From: DATLYH01 sp035575035
Lineage (GTDB): Bacteria; Planctomycetota; Planctomycetia; Gemmatales; Gemmataceae
Assembly: GCA_035575035.1 (NCBI GenBank)
Contig: DATLYH010000211.1
Location: 1-34,449 of the forward strand
Reading direction: 5' to 3'
DNA: 34,449 nucleotides
Shown here: positions 8,497-17,200 of the stretch, one piece after another
How the letters are laid out: each line of letters opens with the position of its first letter
How positions within the stretch are numbered: the first letter of the stretch is position 1
Translations under genes and position numbers: made by a program
The notes under the pieces: model-generated
Seen by the model: the letters and a program-made list of their open reading frames with translations, nothing else
Database searches by the model: none
What the model was told of the DNA's origin: nothing

Positions 8497-9324
8497 TCAC
8501 TCCAGGGGGCCGTCCTTGGCGGTGCGGAAGCCGTTCCACGGCTCGCGTGTTTCGGGGGGCCAGTGGACCTTGCGGGTGCAGCTGAGCACCTCGTGGTACT
8601 CGCGTGGCGTGGCGAAGCCGCCTCCCCGGTCCACCTTCTCGGTGATTTTCCGGAGGCCGAGGTGGGCCCGAAGGGTATCGTGCAATTGCGGGTTACGCAG
8701 CATTCCCTGCTCGACGCAGAAGCGGCCGAACTCCGGCCAGTACCAGTCGGCTACCCAGTTGTTGACATTGCCGGCCATGTCGTGGCAGCCATACGGGCTG
8801 ACTCCCTCGGGGTAAAGGCCGACCGGCGTGGTGCGGCCGACAGCCAGGTTGAAATTGCACCGTGTGGGGGTCGGCCATTCGTCGCCCCAAGGGTAGCGCC
8901 GGCCGTCGGTGCCGCGGGCGGCCTTCTCCCACTCGGCGTCGGTCGGCAGCCGCCGGCCCGCCCAGCGGGCGTAGGCGTCGGCCTCGTACCAGCTGACGCC
9001 GGCCACCGGCTGCTCCGGCCCGTCCCAGCCCGCCTGGCCCCAGGTCAACGGCTGGCGGATGCGCTGCCGCGTCTTCCAGGCCCATCCCTCCGGGCTCCAC
9101 CAGGCAGGGTTCTCGTAGCCGCCCGCCTCCAGGAAGCGGGCGAACCGGGCATTGGTCACCGGATAAATGTCGATCCAGAACGCCGACAGGTAGACCTGGC
9201 GCTGCGGCTTCTCGTGGTCCTCGGCCAGGAAGTCGTTGGCAGGCAAGCCCATGATGAACGGGCCGGCCGGCACCAGGACCATGGGCGAGCCATCGGGGGG
9301 GTGCTCGATGATTTCGTAATTCAT
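8497..9324 (-). CDS. SUMF1/FGE-fold protein lacking the FGE cysteine pair
   Basis: The product (275 aa) has the formylglycine-generating-enzyme fold: MVLVPAGPFIMG near the N-terminus, DIYPVTNARFARFL, VSWYEADAYARWAGRRLPTD, EWEKAARG, YPWGDE, CHDMAGNVNNWVADWY and a final GFR. True FGE has two active-site cysteines after the RGGSW-like motif. Here the segment is RGGGFATPREYHEVLSCTRK with only one Cys, so it is probably not a sulfatase activator. The ATG at 9324 is favoured by homologous phase (NYEIIEHPPDGSPMVLVPAG); a TTG at 9357 would add 11 residues. A 13-nt palindrome, CGTCAC-A-GTGACG, lies just upstream at 9327-9339. No signal peptide is seen. Confidence 0.8.
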   Translation of the reverse strand: MNYEIIEHPPDGSPMVLVPAGPFIMGLPANDFLAEDHEKPQRQVYLSAFWIDIYPVTNARFARFLEAGGYENPAWWSPEGWAWKTRQRIRQPLTWGQAGWDGPEQPVAGVSWYEADAYARWAGRRLPTDAEWEKAARGTDGRRYPWGDEWPTPTRCNFNLAVGRTTPVGLYPEGVSPYGCHDMAGNVNNWVADWYWPEFGRFCVEQGMLRNPQLHDTLRAHLGLRKITEKVDRGGGFATPREYHEVLSCTRKVHWPPETREPWNGFRTAKDGPLE

Positions 9325-9541
9325 GAACGTCACAGTGACGGTGAAGCAGGAGAACAAGACGCCTCAAGCATACGTCCCCCGGCCGGCCGTGGCCAGGGGG
9401 TTGTTGCGTGCCAATTGACCGGACCAAGGAGCGGTCGGTAGACCCTTTCTCATCCGAACGAAGGAGTGGAACAACGGGGAAAGTAGCGGCAGGAGGGCGT
9501 TGGGTATACTGAATCAGGGGGCCTCGCGGTGCGGAGTCAAG

Positions 9542-9567
9542 GGAGCGCCACCCGTCACGGGCGCTCC
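9542..9567. other. Hairpin in the leader before the folK-SDR gene
   Basis: GGAGCGCC and GGCGCTCC form an 8-bp stem, with a smaller CCCG/CGGG stem possible inside. It lies 58 nt before the GTG of the next gene. A possible -10 (TATACT, 9505-9510) lies upstream without a good -35, so this may be a leader structure or a terminator of something upstream. The rest of the 9325-9624 gap shows nothing clear. Confidence 0.35.
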
Positions 9568-9624
9568 GGGGGCTGATAGTGCACGCGCTGACAGGGGTCC
9601 CTAGATCCGAGGGAATCCTTAACC

Positions 9625-10902
9625 GTGACCGTCACCGCATACATCGCCCTGGGCAGCAACCTCGGCTACCGGCGCAACTATCTTGACCGGGCATTGCAGG
9701 CACTCCAGGAGCGCGACGGTATCGTCGTCACCCGGGTTTCGTCCTACTACCGGACCGCGCCCGTCGGCGGCCCTCCGGGCCAGAAGGATTATCTCAACGC
9801 CGCCGCCGAATTGCAGACCGAGCTGGAGCCGCGCGAGCTGCTGCAAGCACTGCTCGAGATCGAGCGCAGCCTAGGCCGGGTCCGCCGTGAGAAGCACGGC
9901 CCGCGCACCATCGACCTCGACCTGCTGTTGTACGGCGACCTCGTCGAGCATACGGCCGACCTGACCGTGCCCCACCCCCATTGGCACGAGCGGCTCTTTG
10001 TCCTCCAGCCCCTAGCTGAGATCGCCCCTGATGCCGTCCACCCCATCCTCAAGCGGACGGCCCGCGAGCTGCTCAACCGCCTGCTCCAGGAAGCGGCTTC
10101 CCCTCCGCTGGTGCCGGAGACGGAAGAGGCGGAAGCGGCCCCGACCCGGCGGGAATTGGCCGGCCTCAGCGCCCTGGTCACCGGTTCGACCAGCGGCATC
10201 GGCCGGGCCATCGCCCTGGAACTAGCCGCCGCCGGGGCCGATGTCATCGTCCACGGCCGGCGCTCGCGGGAGGCGGCCGAGGCAGTCGCCGAACAGATCC
10301 GCAGCCAGAAGGTCCGCAGCACCGTGATGATGGCCGACCTCCGCGATCCCGACGCATGCCAGCACCTGGTGCAGGCCGCCTGGGAGGAGTGGGGGGGGCT
10401 CGACATCTGGATCAACAATGCCGGCGCTGACACGCTCACCGGCGAGGCGGCCGACTGGCCTTTCGAGCGCAAGTTGGCCGAACTGCTGGCGGTGGACGTG
10501 ACGGCGACCATGCTACTGGGCCGGGCAATCGGCCAGCGGATGAAGGCGAACTGGGGCGGCGTCATCCTCAACATGGGCTGGGACCAGGCCGAGACCGGCA
10601 TGGAGGGGGAGAGCGGCCAGCTGTTCGCGGCGGCCAAGGGGGCCGTCATGGCCTTCACCAAGAGCCTGGCGGTCAGCCTGGCGCCACAGGTCCGGGTTAA
10701 CTGCCTGGCACCGGGCTGGATTCGGACCGCCTGGGGCGCCGGCGCCTCGGCGCGCTGGCAGGAGCGGGCTCGGCGCGAAGCCCTGCTGGGCCGCTGGGGG
10801 ACGCCCGAGGACGTCGCCGCCGCGGCGCGTTGGCTGGTGTCGCCGGCCGCCGCCTTCATCACCGGGCAGATCGTGCGCGTCAACGGCGGAGCGGTGCGCT
10901 GA
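9625..10902 (+). CDS. folK: HPPK (FolK) fused to an SDR-family domain with altered catalytic residues
   Basis: The product (425 aa) joins two domains. Residues 1-155 are 6-hydroxymethyl-7,8-dihydropterin pyrophosphokinase of folate synthesis: YIALGSNLG, YYRTAPVGGPPGQKDYLNAA, GPRTIDLDLLLYG (Mg-binding Asp97 and Asp99) and VPHPHWHERLFVLQPL. Residues ~180-425 are a short-chain dehydrogenase: TGSTSGIG (186-193), HGRRS suggesting NADPH, NNAG (264-267) and a late VNCLAPGWIRT. The usual catalytic Ser is replaced (NMGWDQ, ~318-319) and the Tyr of YxxxK is Phe334 in FAAAK, with Lys338 kept. In other organisms the SDR FolM/PTR1 reduces pterins, so a pterin-binding role is attractive but the chemistry may be lost. 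The start is GTG. A hairpin with a T-run follows the stop. Confidence 0.9.
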   Translation: MTVTAYIALGSNLGYRRNYLDRALQALQERDGIVVTRVSSYYRTAPVGGPPGQKDYLNAAAELQTELEPRELLQALLEIERSLGRVRREKHGPRTIDLDLLLYGDLVEHTADLTVPHPHWHERLFVLQPLAEIAPDAVHPILKRTARELLNRLLQEAASPPLVPETEEAEAAPTRRELAGLSALVTGSTSGIGRAIALELAAAGADVIVHGRRSREAAEAVAEQIRSQKVRSTVMMADLRDPDACQHLVQAAWEEWGGLDIWINNAGADTLTGEAADWPFERKLAELLAVDVTATMLLGRAIGQRMKANWGGVILNMGWDQAETGMEGESGQLFAAAKGAVMAFTKSLAVSLAPQVRVNCLAPGWIRTAWGAGASARWQERARREALLGRWGTPEDVAAAARWLVSPAAAFITGQIVRVNGGAVR

Positions 10903-10909
10903 TCAGCCC

Positions 10910-10955
10910 GGCCGACGCGCAGCGCGGACGGTCAAGGAGGTCGGCCAGGGTTTTT
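10910..10955 (+). terminator. Possible intrinsic terminator after folK-SDR
   Basis: GGCCGAC (10910-10916) and GTCGGCC (10940-10946) can pair across a 23-nt loop, and a run of five T (10951-10955) follows after four bases. The long loop lowers confidence. Confidence 0.4.
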
Positions 10956-11374
10956 CAGGAGTGATTGGAATTCGGAGGGTCGTCAAAGCGGTGGGCGAGT
11001 CGGCGGCTATTGATGTCGAGGGCTTCAAGGATTTGCAAGACAGGCTCGATGGGGATGTTCCAGTCGTGGGCCCAGCAGATGATGTCGAGGTTTTCTTGAC
11101 CGGCCTTGATACGGTCAAGGATGCGGTCGAGTAGGAGGGAGTTGTCGTTGAAGCGGGCCTGCAACAGGCCGAAGTCACCGCGGTCAAGCTCGACCCAGAA
11201 CCGCTTGCCTTGCAGGTGCTCCAGCCAGCGAGCCCTGAGGTAACCCCACCAGTGCTGCTGCACCCAGCGGCGGATGGCGCTCTCGCCTAGATCGCGGCCG
11301 GCCTTCTCGCTTTCGATCCATTTGTAGCGAAGAGCTTCTTGCTCACCTTCGACATAAACGCTTGACTTCTCCAT
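10955..11374 (-). CDS. Hypothetical protein
   Basis: The product (139 aa) is soluble, rich in Trp, Arg, Asp and Glu, with no signal peptide or membrane segment. Notable stretches are MEKSSVYVEGEQEALRYKW, AIRRWVQQHWWGYLRARWLE and FWVELDRGDFGLLQ. I cannot assign it to a named family, although its composition and codon use look like a genuine conserved gene. The ATG at 11374 has a modest GAGGG upstream. It is convergent with folK-SDR and divergent from the cyclase gene. No function is proposed. Confidence 0.65.
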   Translation of the reverse strand: MEKSSVYVEGEQEALRYKWIESEKAGRDLGESAIRRWVQQHWWGYLRARWLEHLQGKRFWVELDRGDFGLLQARFNDNSLLLDRILDRIKAGQENLDIICWAHDWNIPIEPVLQILEALDINSRRLAHRFDDPPNSNHS

Positions 11375-11518
11375 GGGTCAGTACCCTCAGACCAACCATC
11401 GGACTGACCACGGCGTCAGACCTTCCCTGAGTCCCCTAATCTTGTTCCTGAATATATCGTACTCCGGCTTTCCAAGTCGTGCAAGCCGGCTCTGCCGTTC
11501 ATCCCCGAGGGACTGCTC

Positions 11519-12139
11519 ATGCTCTACGACATCACCCCACCTATCTCGGAGCGTTTGCAAGTCTGGCCGGGGGATGTCCCGCCGGTCCGCGAGGTCCTTC
11601 TTGACCTGAAGCGCGGCGACAACCTCACGCTCTCGGCCCTGCGTGCCACGGTCCACCTCGGCGCCCACGCCGACGCCCCCAGCCACTACGGCGCTGACGC
11701 GCCCGCCATCGACACCCGCAGCCTGGACTACTACCTGGGCCCCTGCCAGGTGATGCATATCCCGGCGGCACCGCGTACACGGATCGGCCCCGGGGCGCTC
11801 CGGGGAGCCGTCACCGCTCCACGGCTGCTGCTGGCCACCGGCACCTACCCCGACCCCGAACGGTTCAACGAGGACTTCGCTGCCCTCAGCCCCGAGTTGG
11901 TCCGGGCGCTGCACCGGCAGGGGGTGAAGCTGATCGGCATCGACACGCCCAGTGTGGACCTGTTTGACTCGAAGGACCTGCCGGCCCACCGTGCTTTTCT
12001 GGAATGCGACATGGCCATCCTGGAGGGCCTGGTACTGCGCGATGTGCCGGAGGGGATGTATGAGTTGATCGCCCTGCCGCTGAAGCTGGTCGGCTTTGAC
12101 GCCAGTCCGGTGCGGGCCGTTCTCGTCTCTTCCGCCTGA
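11519..12139 (+). CDS. Kynurenine-formamidase-type cyclase (PF04199 family)
   Basis: The product (206 aa) matches the Cyclase/KynB family, metal-dependent hydrolases that cleave N-formylkynurenine in tryptophan catabolism. The metal site is visible as His46, His50, Asp52 and His56 in HLGAHADAPSH, a variant of the usual HxGTHxDxPxH with Ala in place of Thr. A second signature, LIGIDTPSVD, is near residue 140, with further conserved residues in HRAFLECDMAILEGL. The ATG at 11519 follows GAGGGA. No other kynurenine pathway genes are in the window, so the true substrate is open. It converges with pyrG, the stops being 3 nt apart. Confidence 0.85.
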   Translation: MLYDITPPISERLQVWPGDVPPVREVLLDLKRGDNLTLSALRATVHLGAHADAPSHYGADAPAIDTRSLDYYLGPCQVMHIPAAPRTRIGPGALRGAVTAPRLLLATGTYPDPERFNEDFAALSPELVRALHRQGVKLIGIDTPSVDLFDSKDLPAHRAFLECDMAILEGLVLRDVPEGMYELIALPLKLVGFDASPVRAVLVSSA

Positions 12140-12142
12140 TTG

Positions 12143-13885
12143 TCAGGGCACCGTCGTCACGGCGGTGCCGCGGGCGCGGGCCGCCTCGGCCTTCTTCTGC
12201 TCGCGGCGGGCCAGGCTCGCCTTCACGAAACTGCGGAACAGCGGATGGGCGGCGGTCGGCTTCGACTTGAACTCCGGGTGGCATTGCACCGCCACGAACC
12301 AGGGGTGGTCCGGCAGCTCGATCACCTCCACCAATTGGCCGTCCGGGCTGGTGCCGCTGAAGCGCAGACCGTGGGCCGCGAACTGCTGGCGATACTGGTT
12401 GTTGAACTCGTAGCGGTGCCGGTGCCGCTCCCAGACCTCCAGCCGGCCGTAAGCCTCGTGGGCCCGGCTTCCGGCTTCCAGCACGCACGGGTACGCTCCC
12501 AGCCGCATTGTGCCGCCCAGGTGAGTGATGTCATACTGGTCATCCAGCAAGCAAACCACCGGATGGCGGCAGTTGCTGTCGATCTCGGTGGTGTTGGCGT
12601 CTTCCAGCCCGACCACATTGCGGGCGAACTCGATGACGGCGCATTGCAGCCCCAGGCAGATGCCGAAGAACGGCACCTGCCGCTCGCGCGCGAAGCGGAT
12701 GGCCTCGATCTTGCCGGGGATGCCCCGGTAGCCGAAACCGCCCGGCACCAGCACCCCATCCACTCCGCTTAGGGCCCGCTCCGCCCCCTCGCGCTCAATC
12801 TCTTCCCCCTCGACCTTGCGTACCGCCACCCGGCAGTCGAGAGCGATACCGGCATGGGCCAGCGCTTCGTAGACCGACTTGTAGGCGTCGTGGTGCTTGA
12901 TGTACTTGCCGACCACCGCGATCGTCACCTCATGGCTGGGATTGCGGATCCGTTGCAGCATTGCTCGCCAGTCGGCGATCTCCAGCGGCCGGGCCCGCAG
13001 GCCCAGCTTCTCGACAATCAGTTCATCCAACTTGTTGTCCACCAGGCTGAGCGGCACTTCGTAGATCGAGAACTCCTTGTCCCGCTCCTCGATGACGGCC
13101 CGCGGCTCGACGTTGCAGAACAGGGCAATCTTCTCACGCATGTCGGCGGTCAGCTCGCGCTCGGTGCGGCAGATGAGGATATCGGGCTGAATACCGATCT
13201 GACGGAGCTGGCCGACCGAGTGCTGCGTCGGCTTGGTCTTGGCCTCGCCGGCCGCCTTCAGGTACGGGACCAGGGTTAGGTGAATGTACAGGCAGTTGTG
13301 CTTGCCGACATCGAGGGCGAACTGGCGGATGGCCTCCAGGAACGGCAACCCTTCGATGTCACCGACCGTGCCGCCGATCTCGGTGATGACCACGTCCACC
13401 CCCTCACCCCCACCCCTCTCCCCCTCCGAGGGGGAGAGGGGAAAAGATCCTCCCCTCTCTCCCCGCGGGGGGAGAGGGGTCGGGGGTGAGGGGGCGGCCA
13501 GTTTGCGGATGGCGGCCTTGATCTCGTCGGTGATGTGTGGGATGACCTGGACCGTTTTGCCCAGGTACTCGCCACGCCGCTCCTTCTCGATAACCGCCTG
13601 ATAGATCTTGCCGGTGGTGTAGTTGCAGTCGCGGCTCAGCGGGGCATTGGTGAAACGCTCGTAGTGGCCCAGGTCGAGGTCGGTCTCGGCGCCGTCGTCG
13701 AGGACGTAGACCTCGCCGTGCTGGTAGGGGCTCATCGTCCCCGGATCGACGTTGATGTAAGGGTCGAACTTTTGCAGGCGGACTCGCAGCCCACGCCGTT
13801 CCAGGAGCATGCCGATCGAGGCGCTGGTAAGCCCCTTACCGAGCGAACTGACTACGCCACCGGTGACGAAGATGTGCTTGGCCAT
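12143..13885 (-). CDS. pyrG: CTP synthase with an in-frame repeat insertion
   Basis: The enzyme (580 aa; usual ~540) makes CTP from UTP, ATP and glutamine. The synthetase domain is clear: FVTGGVVSSLGKG, FDPYINVDPGTMSP, HGEVYVLDDGAETDLDLGHY, VQVIPHITDEI and EIGGTVGDIEGLPFLEA. The glutamine amidotransferase domain has Cys410 in FFGICLGLQC and the His-Glu pair in QCHPEFKS. Residues 132-162 are a foreign insert coded by a palindromic element. It replaces a surface loop just before VDVVITEIGG and accounts for the Cys sitting about 31 positions later than in E. coli. I start at the ATG at 13885 (AGGGGA upstream); the TTG one codon earlier is unlikely. A sigma70-like promoter lies at 13958-13986. 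Confidence 0.97.
   Translation of the reverse strand: MAKHIFVTGGVVSSLGKGLTSASIGMLLERRGLRVRLQKFDPYINVDPGTMSPYQHGEVYVLDDGAETDLDLGHYERFTNAPLSRDCNYTTGKIYQAVIEKERRGEYLGKTVQVIPHITDEIKAAIRKLAAPSPPTPLPPRGERGGSFPLSPSEGERGGGEGVDVVITEIGGTVGDIEGLPFLEAIRQFALDVGKHNCLYIHLTLVPYLKAAGEAKTKPTQHSVGQLRQIGIQPDILICRTERELTADMREKIALFCNVEPRAVIEERDKEFSIYEVPLSLVDNKLDELIVEKLGLRARPLEIADWRAMLQRIRNPSHEVTIAVVGKYIKHHDAYKSVYEALAHAGIALDCRVAVRKVEGEEIEREGAERALSGVDGVLVPGGFGYRGIPGKIEAIRFARERQVPFFGICLGLQCAVIEFARNVVGLEDANTTEIDSNCRHPVVCLLDDQYDITHLGGTMRLGAYPCVLEAGSRAHEAYGRLEVWERHRHRYEFNNQYRQQFAAHGLRFSGTSPDGQLVEVIELPDHPWFVAVQCHPEFKSKPTAAHPLFRSFVKASLARREQKKAEAARARGTAVTTVP
13400..13493. repeat. In-frame palindromic element, copy 3 (inside pyrG)
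   Basis: Outer arms CCCCTCACCCCC (13400-13411) and GGGGGTGAGGGG (13482-13493) form a perfect 12-bp inverted repeat. Between them lie two further hairpins, each a CCCCTCTCC/GGAGAGGGG type. On the coding strand it reads PSPPTPLPPRGERGG and then SFPLSPSEGERGGGEG. The size and plan match the element at 3555-3646. Confidence 0.85.
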
Positions 13886-13957
13886 CAACCGCTATCCCCT
13901 GTGAGAACGCGACCAACCCGCAGAATGGCGCCCGCCGACTGCTGGACTCTCTAGCCT

Positions 13958-13986
13958 ATTATGCCCTCTGCGGGCGGGACGGCCAA
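13958..13986 (-). promoter_or_regulatory. Putative sigma70 promoter for pyrG
   Basis: On the minus strand, TTGGCC (13981-13986) is separated by 17 nt from CATAAT (13958-13963). The start site would fall near 13951, giving a leader of about 65 nt. Confidence 0.5.
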
Positions 13987-14080
13987 GGCGGGCTGGCGGC
14001 CCGGCTGTACGGCAAGGGGGGAACCGGACATCGGCGCGCTGCCGCTGGGTCTGGAAAAGAGCAAAACTGCGGAGCTTCGG

Positions 14081-14109
14081 TTGACAACGGCCTTTCTGTC
14101 TTTTACACT
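14081..14109 (+). promoter_or_regulatory. Putative sigma70 promoter for the giant toxin gene
   Basis: A perfect -35 TTGACA (14081-14086), a 17-nt spacer and TACACT (14104-14109, four of six matches). Transcription would begin near 14116 and give a leader of about 100 nt. The promoter faces away from pyrG. Confidence 0.6.
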
Positions 14110-14181
14110 CCCTCCAATTTTAATGCCCTCTGATCCCGGTTGATTCTGTTCCAACCGATCACTGTTCCTGGTTGGAGCTTG

Positions 14182-14196
14182 ATGTCCACTCTTTAG
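14182..14196 (+). promoter_or_regulatory. Four-codon leader ORF before the giant gene
   Basis: ATG-TCC-ACT-CTT-TAG with GGAG at 14174-14177. It ends 17 nt before the giant gene's ATG, which itself lacks a clear ribosome site. Translation of the main gene may therefore depend on re-initiation. A CCAACC/GGTTGG inverted repeat just upstream could gate access. This is inference from position only. Confidence 0.3.
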
Positions 14197-14213
14197 ACCG
14201 CTGGTGACTACCC

Positions 14214-17200
14214 ATGAATCGCCGCTCGATCCGTACCATCTTCGCCTCTCTTTCCCGTAAATTCCTCGACTTCCGCCCGCGCCGGCCGCGGACAGTCCGA
14301 AGGCGCGCCCGCCTGGAGGTGGTCCCCCTCGAAGAACGGGTCGTGCCCACGGCCGTCGGCCCAGATCAATGGTGGAACGACGGCTACTACAATAGCCAAG
14401 GCCAATGGGTCGCTGGGACGGTCAACTTGTACAACAACGGGCCCGGGTGGCTGGAGGTCTCGGGCGGCGGGGGGAGCGTAGCCGTATCCCCCGGAGCCCC
14501 ATTGCCCTGGCAGGACGAGGACGGCAATTGGTACAGCGGTCCCGAGCCCCACGCTGGCTCCTACGCCTTCGAGGTGTACGGCGCCCTCGGCGACGGCAGC
14601 GGTGATGTCACCTGGTCGGGCAGCGCCAGCAGCCTGTCCATCAGGGCTAGCGGAGACGTCAATTCCATCAGTATCGAGGGGGACCTCTACGTCCATGCTG
14701 GCTGGACCATCGGCCACCTCTCCGGCCGCAACGTCTCGGCCTGGGCTGGGAAGTCGATCGGCAATGTGTCCGCCTCGGCCGACATCGGGACGATCTTCGC
14801 CGGAACGACGGTCGGGACCGTATCCGCGGGCGGGGATATTACCGTAGTATCGGCAGGGGGGAACACGTCCGTGGTGTCCGCCGGGGGTTGGATCGGGATG
14901 GTGTACGCCGGGCTGGACGTGAGCGGGGCGGTCTCGGCCGGCACATACATCGGCGGGGCCTACATCCCCGAGGCGGGCGATAACCCCGAGGCGTGGTACT
15001 ACGCCGTCTATTACGGTGGGATATGGGCCGGCCGGGACGTGGTCGGTCCGGTGACCGCCGGTCAAAGCATTGCCCGGGTGTCAGCCGGGCGGGATGTCCT
15101 TGGGACGGTGCAGGCCCACAACGGCGACGTGTGGACGGTCCAGGCCGGCGGAGGTGGGGTGTACGTGCCAACGGACGACCCCGAGGATCCCGGCGAAGGG
15201 AGTTGGGTCCCGTACGCGCCAGGCCGGGTCCTTGGGTCGGTCACAGCCGCTCGTGACATCCATGGAGTGTATGCCACCGGCGACGTGGTCGGGGCAATCA
15301 TGGCCCAAGGCGGCTTCGTCGGCGGGGTGAACGCGGATGGCAACGTCGCCGGCGACGTAACCGCCCAAACGAATGTCGGGCAGGGGACGCCCCGCGACCC
15401 GGACCCTGACTGGCGGCCGTGGGGATATTGGTCGTGGGGGTATTCCTGGTATCCCTACTGGTACGGGCTCGGCGTCTACTTGCCGCGGGGGGCCGGGGTC
15501 TATGCCGGCGGTACGGTTTCCGGAGATGTGACCGCGACTACCGGAAGCGTGACCACTGTCTGGGCTGAAAATGGGGCTGTCAGCGGGGCCGTGTGGGCTG
15601 CGGTTGATGTCGGGACAGTTTCCGCCGGGGCCGGGGTGTCCGGGGCCGTGACTGCCGGCCGGGACATCGGCTCGGTCTGGGCCGGCAGCTACCTGATGGA
15701 CCCGGAAGGGGCGGGAACCCCGGCCTCCGTCAATGGGTCGCTGACCGCCGGGCGGGATATCGGCTTGGTGTCGGCGACTGGGGACGTGACCGGGGCGATC
15801 GACGCCGGCCACGGCATCAGCGGGGTGACGGCCGACGGGAACATCACCGGTCCGATCCGAGCCGGGGCTGCCGTCGGACAACTGGACGACGCCGATCACC
15901 ACTTCGCCCAATCCCAGCAGTATTGGGGATACGGGGTCTGGGCCGGGGGCAGCTTCCTCGGGTCGGTGACCGCCGGAACCGACGTGTCGCTGGTCAAAGC
16001 CGGCGGCGTCGTGGCCGGGCCGATCGCGGCCGGGCGCGATGTCGGCTGGGTCCACGGGACCGGCGGGGTGGCGGCGACGATCACCGCTGGCCGGGACGTT
16101 GGCCGGGTGTACGCCGGCGGCTACGACTTCTACTTCCCCGGCAACGCGCTGCCGGACATCCCTCCAGCCTCCTTCTCCGGGTCGGTCAACGCAGCGGGGG
16201 ACATCTACGGGGTGTTTGCCACCGGTGATGTCTCTGGCGCGGTGACGGCCGGCGGCGGCATTGCCGACGTTTCCGCGCAGGGTGCGGTGACGGGCCCGCT
16301 GACTGCCGGGGACAGCATCGGCTACCTCGGCGACTTGGTCCCGGACGAGGGGAACGACGACGAGGACCGCTACCGGGGCGGCGGGGTATGGGGCGGTGCC
16401 GAGATCACGGCCGTCATCCAGGCCGGTGGTGACATCACCGCGGTGGGGGCCGGAGGCAACCTGGGCGGATCGGTCACGGCGGGGCGGGACCTTGGCACTG
16501 CTCGGGCGGGGCGCCACCTGACGGCGACCCTTGATGCCGGCCGGGACATCGGGGTCCTGAGCGCCGGGCAGCTAGCCAACTCCTTGGGGGCGGGGCCGGT
16601 CTCTGAGGATAGCGGAAACATCATCGGGATGGCCACCGCCGGGCGGGATATTGGGAGTGTAACCGCGACGGGGAATATCGAGGCCACCCTGACGGCGGCC
16701 CATGCGATTGGCGGGGTGTCCGCTCAGAGATCGATCGCCGGGCGGATCGCAGCGACGACTGGTCCGATCGGCCGGTTGACCGACGAACCGGACCCGGCCG
16801 GATATTCTTCCTCCCCCGGTGGGGGGCCAGGCAAAGTCCAGGCGGGCGGAGACATCAACGCCACGATCATCGCCGGGCTCGATATCACCCAGGTGGAGGC
16901 CGGGCGGGATATCGCCGGCTCAATCACCGCGGGACGGGATATTGGGGACGTGTCGGCGGGACGAGACATGTCTGGGGACCTGAGCGCCGGGCGAAATATC
17001 GGCGACGTGACTGCGGGTATCGACGACGGAGGAAGCATCGCTGGGCAGATCACGGCCGGGGGCAATGTCGGGGACCTGACCGCCTACGGATTCACTGGCC
17101 AGGACGAGAGCCCGGACGCACTACCATCGCCAGCCACCGGGCTCGACGACCCTGAGTTGTGGACGATCGATCCGGAATCCGATTGGTACACCGCCGCGTC

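Noticed and set aside
8497..9324. True formylglycine-generating enzyme (sulfatase activator)
   Set aside because: The conserved active-site cysteine pair is absent, and no sulfatase gene is in the window.
8563..9441. Plus-strand open frame of about 292 codons
   Set aside because: It is antisense to the SUMF1-like gene; composition is typical of shadow frames.
9482..9510. Promoter with TATACT before folK-SDR
   Set aside because: The -10 is good but no acceptable -35 is found at 16-18 nt, so it is mentioned only as a possibility.
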